This document shows positions 54,860 to 63,122 of a stretch of 63,122 bases of DNA, in pieces. The position numbers and the translations under genes were made by a program. Numbering within the stretch: the stretch's first letter is position 1; each line of letters opens with the position of its first letter. This DNA comes from an uncultured beta proteobacterium (GTDB taxonomy: Bacteria > Pseudomonadota > Gammaproteobacteria > Burkholderiales > Burkholderiaceae_C), in assembly GCA_903930255.1 (NCBI GenBank), contig CAIYYA010000236.1, positions 1 to 63,122 of the forward strand. The letters run 5' to 3'. The notes beneath the pieces were generated by a model, which saw only the letters and a program-made list of their open reading frames with translations, made no database searches and was not told where the DNA came from.

Positions 54860-57800
54860 ATGAAATTTAACCTCACATTTCGCCAAATCGTCACGCCGCT
54901 GCTGCTCGCCTCGGCAGCCTTGTTGGCCAGTTGCGGTGGCGGCGAGAATAAAACAGCCGCTGGCTCGAGTATTCTGCCAACAACCAATACCTCTACGTTG
55001 ACCCAGCAGCAAATGACCGCCATGCTGAGCAGTGTCAGCGCCATCCAGCACAAAGCCGGCCCCGGCAGGCTGGTGGGTTCAAAAGTCGAAGTGATGAATG
55101 CTTTTGACCTCTCGAAAAAAGTTTTTTACTCAACCACCACCGACAGCAACGGCCAGTTTTTTCTGAATATGTCGGGGGCAGACCTCTCAGGGCTGTATCT
55201 GGTTCGCGTCAGTGGCGGCGATGACTGGGATGTCAACAACGATGGGGTGACCGATACCACGCCCAAGACGTTCACCGGTGCACTGCACGCACTGGCCAGC
55301 GCTGTTGACCTGTCGAGCAGCTCGATTCGCGTCAGTATCTTGTCCGATATGGTTTTTCGTCTGTTGGGAGAAAACGCTTCAACCTTCGGTGAATTGGGTC
55401 TGACCGTCGAGATGCAGCGGCTTGCTGGTGTTCTGCTCAAACAAGACCTTGATGGCAAGACCGGCATGAGTGCACACGATCTGCTGGTGTTTGATGCAAC
55501 CCGTGCCGACCATCGGGCAGCACTCAATTTTGACTGGGGCCTGCTCATTCAGCCAACGGCTGATGGCAAGTCTATTCTTGACAAATACTATGCTGGCACC
55601 ACCGACGTGGCCGCGGCCTATCGCAATTCAGCGCTGTCTGCCACCCCGGGGTTGATGCGCACACTCCAAGAAGAGCAAAACTCGCCCTATATGACACTCA
55701 AGGTCAGCATGCAAGGCAACGGGCAGATTAGCGGCACCGCACTCAAAGGTGTGGCCATCAAGACAGAGCAAGACACGCGCTCGTTGCCCATGTTCAAAGA
55801 CCCTGCTCTGACCACGGTCTCTGTGTTTGAAGCAGCCGAAACCGACAACCTGTGGCGTTTTCACTCGTGGGTTGGCTGCACCAAGACCAGCGGTGTACGC
55901 TGCGAGGTAGTTTTAGCGCAAGATGTGGCCATTCAGGCTCGCTTTGAATTGAAAACACCCACCTTGAAGCCCGAGGTGAAATCGCTGGCTGGCATCACGC
56001 CAGCTGCTGGCTTGACCAATATCAGCTTCACTGGCACCACGGCAACGGTGCTGACACGCGATGCAGCCACAAAGGCTTCTTTACTGGCACTGCAGATCGG
56101 TTCGGTTTTAAAAACCGGCCACCGTGACCACCCGCTGATTTGGGTAAAGAGCGTGCCCACGCAAAATGACACCCCCGTGGCCGGTGGCAACGTTCACACC
56201 ACCAGCTTTGAGTTCACCGAGGCGAACCTGGGCGAGATTTACGCTGCTGCCAGCGTGATTGCCGACCCGGAACCCATGCGCTTTGATGAAATCAAGGCCA
56301 TCACGCTTTCCAGCGAAGCAACCGGTACCGTCAAAACAGTGCTGCCCTGGCCTGACTACAGTGCCAGCGTTGCCAATGGCAATGTTGCCGCCGTCACACC
56401 TACCTGGTATGTGACGCTCTCGGCAGACAGCAAAACCTGCAACGGCTATGGCAGCGACACCACGGTGCAAGCTTCGCTGACGGCGGCATGGGCTAGTGTC
56501 CCCAAAGCTTATCCATTCAATAGCACAACCCTGGCGCAGTGTGTCACGCTCAACCAGTTCACCATGGTGGGCGACCTGTCGGCTTATGTGGCAGCCAAAG
56601 TGGGCGGCGAATCGGATCTGGCCAACGGCCACAACGACAGTACGAATCTGATCGCCAAGGCCCGTGTCAGCTCGGCCACAACCTTGGCGGCCATTGCACC
56701 CAAGAAAGGCCAGAACATCGAGCGCAAGGGCGAACCCATTTGGTTAGCCGGCGTGGGGCCGGCGGTTGACGTTGGTCAGGGTCTGTTTATTGCCCAACGC
56801 AGCGACGGCACACCCGGTTTTCAACTGATCTCGGCGCAAAACAAACGGCGCATCACGTCTGCAGAGGCTGTTAAATTTGCCCGCTCCGACTGCAGCCTGC
56901 GTGGCGACGCCAAGGCCTGCGCACTGGTAGCCACCCTGTCGCGGGAACGTGCAGGTCTGCAAAACACCGGTATTCCGCTTCTAGGCAGCCCCCTGGAAAT
57001 GAGTTTTTCCAATGGCTCGTATTTCACGGCAACAATTTCTTTGCTAATCAATATTGACGTGTCACCACGGGTTTCGTCGAGCTGGGGCGTTACCGATGTC
57101 AATGTGTCGGCCGGTGCCGGTTATATGGTGCGACCCGAGCTGGGTCTTAAACTGGCATTGGGCGGCACCTGGGATCGCAATGTTGACACGAGTGTTTACA
57201 GCAACAAAAGAAAATTTGACAAAAACAAAAGCAACGCCAGAGCGCAAAAGAACAGAGGCGGCGACAGAAAGCAATTGATCAAAGTTGACTTGGGTCGCTT
57301 GGTGCCATCGGTGGGTGCAGTTGCAGATATCTCGGTGAATCTGGTTTTGGGCATTGAGGCTGGCGGCGAGATATCTGTCGAAATCAAACCCTTTGTCGAA
57401 TTGACAGGTGATTTCAGTGTGAACGCGGGTTATCGCTGCTGGTTCGATTGGTTCAGCTCTGGCTGTGGTAGCTGGGTAAACCCGTCATTCAGCAAACCTA
57501 AAATGAAAGCCGGCTACTCTTTAACGGCAGGTGGTGAAGCACAGATTGCACCCTATGCTGAGGTCAATGTGTCGGCAGGCATTCGTGGTCTTGCCTCCGA
57601 TGTGGGCAAGGTCTATCTCAAGGCGTCGGTGCCACTCAAAGGCCAGATCAGCACCAGCATGACCTACAACATCGAGTCTCGCACTGAATATGTTTCTGGT
57701 TATCAAATGGCTTCCAGCGTTGTTCACGCTGGCGGATGTTCGCAAAATCAAATTAATAATGACGAATGCCAATGCCAGGAATGGTGGAATGGTCCTTGCT

Positions 57801-58063
57801 ATTGGGGCACTCGATACTGGTGGGTTCACGGCTACAACAAAACCACTGATCTGCGCTGCATCAGCAGCCCCGACATTTCACTGGGCTTGTATTTCGCACT
57901 CGAAGCGGGTGTCGAAGTCAGCACCGATGGTGCTAATTGGCCGATTAACAAGATCGGCCTAAGGCAAAACTGGAAGCTTTACGAGAACGAGTGGCCTCTG
58001 TGGGAGTATCCGGCCCAAGACGGCGACAGCACCCCAACCGGTTGCACCCCCATTCCCAATTAA
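54860..58063 (+). CDS. Large lipoprotein of unknown function in a two-partner-secretion locus
   Basis: 1067-residue lipoprotein: signal peptide with lipobox LASC and acceptor Cys25, then G26, which favours the outer membrane. Parts seen: a carboxypeptidase-regulatory-like fold with DWDVNNDGVTDTT, a calcium-loop-like segment (about 120-132); an InlB-like repeat ending WVGCTKTSGVRCEVVLAQDV (about 338-357); a basic stretch (KRKFDKNKSNARAQKNRGG, about 780); glycine-rich beta repeats; and a C-terminal cysteine/tryptophan-rich region (CQCQEWWNGPCYWG, about 972). I do not recognise the full-length family. It lies 43 bases before the TpsB start, so the three genes probably form one unit and the protein may help present or anchor the TpsA exoprotein. 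That role is inferred from position only. Confidence 0.75.
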   Translation: MKFNLTFRQIVTPLLLASAALLASCGGGENKTAAGSSILPTTNTSTLTQQQMTAMLSSVSAIQHKAGPGRLVGSKVEVMNAFDLSKKVFYSTTTDSNGQFFLNMSGADLSGLYLVRVSGGDDWDVNNDGVTDTTPKTFTGALHALASAVDLSSSSIRVSILSDMVFRLLGENASTFGELGLTVEMQRLAGVLLKQDLDGKTGMSAHDLLVFDATRADHRAALNFDWGLLIQPTADGKSILDKYYAGTTDVAAAYRNSALSATPGLMRTLQEEQNSPYMTLKVSMQGNGQISGTALKGVAIKTEQDTRSLPMFKDPALTTVSVFEAAETDNLWRFHSWVGCTKTSGVRCEVVLAQDVAIQARFELKTPTLKPEVKSLAGITPAAGLTNISFTGTTATVLTRDAATKASLLALQIGSVLKTGHRDHPLIWVKSVPTQNDTPVAGGNVHTTSFEFTEANLGEIYAAASVIADPEPMRFDEIKAITLSSEATGTVKTVLPWPDYSASVANGNVAAVTPTWYVTLSADSKTCNGYGSDTTVQASLTAAWASVPKAYPFNSTTLAQCVTLNQFTMVGDLSAYVAAKVGGESDLANGHNDSTNLIAKARVSSATTLAAIAPKKGQNIERKGEPIWLAGVGPAVDVGQGLFIAQRSDGTPGFQLISAQNKRRITSAEAVKFARSDCSLRGDAKACALVATLSRERAGLQNTGIPLLGSPLEMSFSNGSYFTATISLLINIDVSPRVSSSWGVTDVNVSAGAGYMVRPELGLKLALGGTWDRNVDTSVYSNKRKFDKNKSNARAQKNRGGDRKQLIKVDLGRLVPSVGAVADISVNLVLGIEAGGEISVEIKPFVELTGDFSVNAGYRCWFDWFSSGCGSWVNPSFSKPKMKAGYSLTAGGEAQIAPYAEVNVSAGIRGLASDVGKVYLKASVPLKGQISTSMTYNIESRTEYVSGYQMASSVVHAGGCSQNQINNDECQCQEWWNGPCYWGTRYWWVHGYNKTTDLRCISSPDISLGLYFALEAGVEVSTDGANWPINKIGLRQNWKLYENEWPLWEYPAQDGDSTPTGCTPIPN

Positions 58064-58106
58064 TGCATTGCCGCACGCAATCACCGAACCATTTGATGGA
58101 ACTTTC

Positions 58107-59735
58107 ATGAGTCCAATTTCGAAACACTCTTCAATCGGGTCAATCTCTTTGGTGCTGGCCGCCTGCCTGGCAGCTTTGGCACCAGCGGGCACGGTCAGCG
58201 CAGCCGAACCTGCCGGCGTTACCCTCACGGTGCAGCAATTCGAGCTGAGCGGCAATCAGGCCATTGCCAGCGACGTCTTGCAGCCATTGCTCAAAGTGTG
58301 GACGAACCGCCAGGTGGCGCAGGCTGACCTGGCGCGTGCAGCGCAATCGGTGACCGACGCCTATGCCAGTCGCGGCCTGTTGGCCAGGGCCTATTTGCCA
58401 AAGCAGGATGTCACCGGGGGTGTGGTGCGCATTCGTGTGCAGGAATCGGTCTTTGGGCAAATCAAATTGATCGGCACCGTTCCCAGTGCCATCACCGAGC
58501 AACAAGCCAAGGCTGTGGTCATGGTCGGTCAGCGCCAGGGGCAAATTGTTCGCCTCGATGACCTGGACCGCGCATTGGGCATATTGGCCGAGTGGCCTGG
58601 GGTCAGGGCAACCGGTGATTTGGTCAAAGGTAGCCTTGAGGGTCAAACCGATCTGGCATTGTCTTTAACGCCAGCCCCGGCTGCCAGCTTTGTGATTCGC
58701 GCCGACAACGAGGGCGCGCGCTCCACCGGTCAAGCCAGGCTCAGTGTGAATGGCGTGTGGTATTCGCCGCTGGGTCTGGGCGAAACTTTTTCATTTAACA
58801 CCGTGTTGAGCGAAGGCAGCAAAAATTTGCGACTTGCTGCCGAGGCGCCTGTCGCGGCCACGGGTTTGCGTGCTGGGGTATACGCCAGTGCGATGGACTA
58901 CCTGCTGGTCAGCCCCGAATTTAATTCGTTATCGGTCAAAGGGCCATCCAGCACAGTGGGGCTGAGCTTGCGCTGGCCGTTAGCCCGCGCTGCGGTGCGC
59001 ACCACCGACCTGAGCGCCCAATTGGAGCGACGCAGCTTTAACAACGAAGCGCTTGGCACCACCCTGTCCGATTACAAAATCAATGCTTTCACGGCAAATT
59101 GGGCCGACCAGATGACAGACTGGTTCAAGTTCAATGCCCGCATCAACCTGGATATCAACTACACACTGGGCAATGTTGATCTGAATGGCTCACCCAACCA
59201 GGCCGCAGACGCACTGACCACGCGCACCGAGGGCACTTATCACTTGTTACGCGCTGGCGTGCAACGCCTGCAAACGCTCGACAAGGGGCGTAGCTGGTTA
59301 TTTAAAGTGAATGGCCAGGTTGCCAGCCGCAATTTGGACAGCTCTGAGCGCTTGCCCATTGCCGGCGCGCAAGGGGTGCGTGCTTATCCGATCGGTGAAA
59401 TTTCTGCATCCGAAGGCTGGGTGGTGCAGAGCGAATTGCGGCAAAACCTGGGGGTTATCGGACAGCCAGATTTCACTGTTGCGCTATTTGGTGATATTGG
59501 CTTTGGTTCGCAGCTCACCGATCCCAATTTTGCCGGTGCACCGCTGAACAACAGCCTCACGATCAAAGGGGCTGGTTTGTGGTTTGAATGGCGACCTGCA
59601 GCCAAACCGGTGTCGGTGCGACTCAGCTGGGCGCAGCGCTTGGGTGACCACCCCAACCCGACGGCTCTGGGCACCAATCAAGATGGCAGCAGCGGCGCAC
59701 ACCGCTTTTGGCTGACTGCACAAGTGGCTCTTTGA
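58107..59735 (+). CDS. TpsB/ShlB-FhaC family outer-membrane transporter
   Basis: 542 residues: signal peptide (about 1-33), POTRA domains (VTLTVQQFELSGNQAI; GGVVRIRVQESVFGQIKLIG) and a 16-strand barrel with the VRAYPIGE version of the VRGY loop-6 motif (about 431), closing in a terminal aromatic-leucine strand. Exports the adjacent TpsA. I used the internal ATG at 58107, which begins the signal peptide; 58068 adds 13 unrelated residues. Confidence 0.92.
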   Translation: MSPISKHSSIGSISLVLAACLAALAPAGTVSAAEPAGVTLTVQQFELSGNQAIASDVLQPLLKVWTNRQVAQADLARAAQSVTDAYASRGLLARAYLPKQDVTGGVVRIRVQESVFGQIKLIGTVPSAITEQQAKAVVMVGQRQGQIVRLDDLDRALGILAEWPGVRATGDLVKGSLEGQTDLALSLTPAPAASFVIRADNEGARSTGQARLSVNGVWYSPLGLGETFSFNTVLSEGSKNLRLAAEAPVAATGLRAGVYASAMDYLLVSPEFNSLSVKGPSSTVGLSLRWPLARAAVRTTDLSAQLERRSFNNEALGTTLSDYKINAFTANWADQMTDWFKFNARINLDINYTLGNVDLNGSPNQAADALTTRTEGTYHLLRAGVQRLQTLDKGRSWLFKVNGQVASRNLDSSERLPIAGAQGVRAYPIGEISASEGWVVQSELRQNLGVIGQPDFTVALFGDIGFGSQLTDPNFAGAPLNNSLTIKGAGLWFEWRPAAKPVSVRLSWAQRLGDHPNPTALGTNQDGSSGAHRFWLTAQVAL

Positions 59736-59772
59736 GCCAAAACCCTTTTAAACACCTTAGAGAGACGTTGCC

Positions 59773-62700
59773 ATGAAGCAGCACGCCAGCATGAACCGTT
59801 CTTACCGTTTGGTGCGTCGTTCCGACGCACAATGTGTCGCCGTTCCCGAAACAGCCAAAGGCCATGGAGCCGGCAGCGCTTTGCGCGCCGTCATGCCTTG
59901 CGTATTGGCTCTTGCCATGACGCACGCCTGGTCGCAAACTGCGCCGCCACCTGCGCCAAACCAATTGCCAAGCGCTGGCCGCGTTGTGGCTGGCTCGGCC
60001 AACCTGGCGCAGCAGGGCAACCTCATGACGATCACTCAGGCCACGCAGCGTGCCGTGATCGACTGGCAAAAGTTCAACCTGGGCAGCCAAGCTACGGTCA
60101 ACTTCAACCAGCCCGGGCGCAGCTCGGTCACGCTGAACCGCGTGCTTGACAGCCAGCCAAGCCAGATATTGGGGCGCATCACAGCGCCCGGGCAAGTGTT
60201 TATCAGCAACCCCGGTGGCGTGATATTTGGCAGCACGGCCAGCGTTGATGTGGGTGGCCTGGTAGCCACCAGCATGAGCATGAACGCCGATGCCTTCATG
60301 AGTGGTGGTGGCACCTGGGAACGCCAGGGAGCCACTGGCGCAGTGGTCAATGCGGGCACGCTACAGGCCACGCACGGCGGCTATTTGGCGTTATTGGCGC
60401 CTGAAGTTCGCAACGAGGGGGTTATTTTGGCGCGCGCCGGCACAGTGGCCATGGCCGCTGGCGAGGTGATTCGTCTGGATTTTGAAGGCACGTCGTTAAC
60501 CGGCCTGCAAATTACCCCGGCAGCCCTTAAAACCCTGGTCAGTAACAGCCAGGCCGTGATCGCTCCCGATGGTTTGGTCATCATGTCCGCACGCAGCGTG
60601 GCCGACCTGCGCAGCGGCACCGTCACGCAAAGTGGCACGATAGAGGCCAACAGCCTGGTTGCACGCGGTGGGCGGATCATGCTCGAAGGTGACCAGATCG
60701 ACCTGGCTGCGGGCAGCCGCATGGATGCCAGTGGCGCCACCGGTGGTGGGCAGGTGTTGGTTGGTGGTGACTGGCAAGGCAGCTCAGGCATGCATCAGGC
60801 CACCCAAGTCAGCATGGCTCCTGATGCGCGCATTGACGCATCGGCCACCGCGCAGGGTGACGGCGGCAAGATTGTGCTGTGGAGTGACGTCAAGTCCGCC
60901 AACAGCCGCACGGCTGCGCAAGGCGAATTGTTGGCAAACGGTGGGCCACAAGGCGGCCATGGTGGTGCCATTGAAACCTCTGGGCATGCGCTGGTGACAG
61001 ATGGCGTGCGCGTGTCGGCAGCAGCGGGGCCGGGCGGCAATGCTGGCACCTGGTTGCTGGATCCGACAGACATCACGATTGCTGCGAATACCTGTAGCGG
61101 ACCATCTTGCCTTTCGGCCACCACACTCGCCAGCACGCTGAATGCTGGCACCAATGTGTCGCTAACCACGGCAGGTGGTGGCACCGACACCGGCAACATC
61201 AACATCAATGCCGATGTGGCATGGAGTCAATCGACGCTGTCGCTGGCCGCCACCAAAAACATCAATGTCAACGCGGTCATGGGCGTCACGGGCACGGGTG
61301 CCCTGACCTTGAGCTTTAACGGTGGTGCCTACCCGGATGATGCCACTGCGGCGACGGCAGGGTATTTGAGTATGACGCGTGGCGGTGATACCTCCTTTAC
61401 GGGCAAGATCAACTATTCGAGCAGCGGCGCGTTGACCATCAACGGCCATGCCTACACCGTCGTCAATAGCTACGCGACCATGGATGCACTCATAGGAGGA
61501 GGCAGCATCAGCGGCACCCTTTCGAACGGCAGTTGCACCGGCGGGTACTGCTCAGGCTATTACGCGCTCGGTTCGGACTTTGCCGCGACAGCCACAAATA
61601 TTCTTGGGGACAGATCCGGTGGCGCGCAGTTCTGGCTCATGCTTGAAGGTCTTGGACACAATATTGCCGGTGTCTCGAGAAACTTCTCCGGCGGCGGCCT
61701 TACGTACGTCGGGATGTTCGGAAAAATCTACCACCCCACAACTTGGAGCCTGATTTCCAATGTCGGCTTGACCAATGTAAACGTACAGTCTAACTCGGCG
61801 GCGGCCGGTGGTCTGGCGGCTGAGATATCCCATTCAATCACGTATAACTCCTACGTCACTGGAACCGTCAATTCCACAGCAGGCGTGGTGCCTGGCAACT
61901 GGGGTCTTCCGGTTGCCAACGTCGCGGCTGTCGGCGGCTTTACCGGGTCTGCCTTCAATGCCTCAGTCTTCATCAATGACTACTCAACCGCAACGGTAAG
62001 CTCCCCGAATAATGCCGTTGGTGGATTTATTGGGTTTGCCGGAACCAATAATGGAGCTAACAATGGCGTCCAAGTTATCAACTCTTCTGCCGGAGGAACT
62101 GTCAGCGGTGGTGATTACATTGGCGCGCTGATTGGCTATGAACAGAAAGTTAACGCTCGGCCCAACGTCATCAACAGCTACTCAACCAGCACAATTACCG
62201 CGACAGGCGTTAACAAGGGTCCCGTTGCCGGCAACTATCCGACAATTAGCACGCCCACTTTTGCCAACACAGGCAGTGGCAAGCAAGTGAGTATCACCAA
62301 TGGCACCGCACCAGCAAATTCGACAGTCAAAATTTATGACACGCTCAATGGGCTAACTACGCTGATCGGCACAACAACTGCTGGTGGCGATGGTAACTGG
62401 ACTTACTCGGGTACTCTGACTTCTGGCGGATCGCATTCGCTCTTTGCAGTCGCGACAAGTGGCTCGACAACTTCCGACGCGAGTAGCCGTGTGGCAGTGA
62501 CCGTGACTTCGGCTTATCTGAATTTTTTAGCCGGCAACAGTATTTATGGTGATGCACCGAGTTTTACCTATGGCTACTACACCACGCCAACTTACGGGGT
62601 AGGAACATTGATAACAGATGCCGTACCGACGGGAACAGTCATCTGGAGCGGCGCGCCCACGTCGCTTTCAAATGTGGGCACTTACAGCGTGACCTACGGC

Positions 62701-63122
62701 AGTGGTATCACCCTTGGCAGTAGTGCCTATGTGCTGACGATTGGCAATGCAGCGAACTGGATCATCAACCCCAAGACTGTCTCACTATCAGCAAGCAAAA
62801 CATATGACGGCACAACCAGCCTGACTGGCAACGTAACACTCGCCACGGGTGTTGGCAGCCAAACGCTAACCTACAGCGGGGCAGTAGCCAGCGATAGCCA
62901 CGTCGCCACGGTTGGCAAATACATCAGCGCTATCACCTTGGCCAACGCCACAGACGGCTCGGGTGGCCTGGCCAGCAACTACCAGTTGCCCACACTGGAT
63001 GCGACCACGGCAGCACTCACGATCGCTGCAAAAACCGTAGCACTCTCAGCAAGCAAGACCTACGATGGCGGCACATCCCTTACGGGCACGAATGTGACGA
63101 TTGACACGGGCATCACGGGTCA
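59773..63122 (+). CDS. TpsA exoprotein, filamentous-hemagglutinin type (3'-truncated by window end)
   Basis: At least 1116 codons, open to the window edge. Start at 59773 has an AGAGAG site; an ESPR-like extended signal begins at 59791 (MNRSYRLVRR...VPETAKG), as in large autotransported proteins. Then a TPS domain with GSQATVNFNQPGRSSVTLNR and NPGGVIFG (the family NPNG box; about 150-157), the repeat GTWLLDPTDITIA typical of hemagglutinin-like exoproteins, GLUG-like beta repeats (about 660-810), an Ig-like segment (about 835-910), and MBG/YDG domains (SLSASKTYDGTTSLTGN, about 1006 and again near 1090). Secreted by TpsB; adhesion is the likely role. The C terminus lies outside the window. Confidence 0.9.
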   Translation, partial: MKQHASMNRSYRLVRRSDAQCVAVPETAKGHGAGSALRAVMPCVLALAMTHAWSQTAPPPAPNQLPSAGRVVAGSANLAQQGNLMTITQATQRAVIDWQKFNLGSQATVNFNQPGRSSVTLNRVLDSQPSQILGRITAPGQVFISNPGGVIFGSTASVDVGGLVATSMSMNADAFMSGGGTWERQGATGAVVNAGTLQATHGGYLALLAPEVRNEGVILARAGTVAMAAGEVIRLDFEGTSLTGLQITPAALKTLVSNSQAVIAPDGLVIMSARSVADLRSGTVTQSGTIEANSLVARGGRIMLEGDQIDLAAGSRMDASGATGGGQVLVGGDWQGSSGMHQATQVSMAPDARIDASATAQGDGGKIVLWSDVKSANSRTAAQGELLANGGPQGGHGGAIETSGHALVTDGVRVSAAAGPGGNAGTWLLDPTDITIAANTCSGPSCLSATTLASTLNAGTNVSLTTAGGGTDTGNININADVAWSQSTLSLAATKNINVNAVMGVTGTGALTLSFNGGAYPDDATAATAGYLSMTRGGDTSFTGKINYSSSGALTINGHAYTVVNSYATMDALIGGGSISGTLSNGSCTGGYCSGYYALGSDFAATATNILGDRSGGAQFWLMLEGLGHNIAGVSRNFSGGGLTYVGMFGKIYHPTTWSLISNVGLTNVNVQSNSAAAGGLAAEISHSITYNSYVTGTVNSTAGVVPGNWGLPVANVAAVGGFTGSAFNASVFINDYSTATVSSPNNAVGGFIGFAGTNNGANNGVQVINSSAGGTVSGGDYIGALIGYEQKVNARPNVINSYSTSTITATGVNKGPVAGNYPTISTPTFANTGSGKQVSITNGTAPANSTVKIYDTLNGLTTLIGTTTAGGDGNWTYSGTLTSGGSHSLFAVATSGSTTSDASSRVAVTVTSAYLNFLAGNSIYGDAPSFTYGYYTTPTYGVGTLITDAVPTGTVIWSGAPTSLSNVGTYSVTYGSGITLGSSAYVLTIGNAANWIINPKTVSLSASKTYDGTTSLTGNVTLATGVGSQTLTYSGAVASDSHVATVGKYISAITLANATDGSGGLASNYQLPTLDATTAALTIAAKTVALSASKTYDGGTSLTGTNVTIDTGITG

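Overview
The window reads as a chromosomal segment of a betaproteobacterium of the order Burkholderiales, most likely family Comamonadaceae (Rhodoferax/Polaromonas-like). This rests on gene order (accB-accC-prmA; maf/yceD-rpmF-plsX-fabHDG-acpP-fabF-rpoE-rseAB-degP-lepAB-rnc-era), on the style of the proteins, and on two short repeat families I recall as common in that group. The lineage is inferred from content; no 16S gene is present.

Layout. 1-7.7 kb: housekeeping genes (argA, an orphan ParA-like ATPase, ppk2, dsbB, yggX, a decayed-N-terminus mnmC, a YbdL-like aminotransferase). 7.8-10.8 kb: a small accessory island, all on the minus strand. It holds a transposase-like remnant, a DUF433/DUF5615 toxin-antitoxin pair and three DUF1566 (Lcl-type, C-type-lectin-like) loci with divergent C-terminal segments, nearly constant tails and a shared post-stop block; the two long ones carry in-frame stops. 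10.8-16.6 kb: ruvB, divergent from rnb-tonB-aroE-mtgA, with a 101-bp MITE-like element between. 16.6-20.9 kb: a four-gene MacAB-like exporter operon. 21-28.7 kb: plsC, cdsA-like, ruvC, then on the minus strand accB-accC-prmA-DUF3426 and a TlpA-like/unknown pair. 28.8-39 kb: mpl, benE, gshB, a class II amidotransferase that overlaps gshB by 122 nt, a second MITE, a FimV-like gene, guaD, a queuosine-precursor transporter, an RsmI-like methylase and maf. 39-54.7 kb: the fatty-acid/phospholipid cluster, the sigma-E regulon core and the lepA-lepB-rnc-era translation/secretion operon. 54.8 kb to the end: a two-partner-secretion locus made of a 1067-residue lipoprotein of unknown function, a TpsB transporter and a TpsA exoprotein that runs off the window.

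The genes group into envelope biogenesis (accBC, fab, plsX/plsC/cdsA, mtgA, mpl, lepB, sigma-E), RNA and translation maintenance (mnmC, rnb, rnc, era, lepA, prmA) and surface display (DUF1566 proteins, TPS system, FimV-like). The most unusual signals are the DUF1566 island with signs of variable-segment recombination and decay; the TPS locus headed by an unfamiliar large lipoprotein; and several families of small repeats, some of which lie inside coding sequence (aroE, rseA, the DUF3426 gene) or supply stop codons (mpl, fabH, cdsA-like). No rRNA, tRNA, CRISPR array, prophage or intact insertion sequence was recognised.
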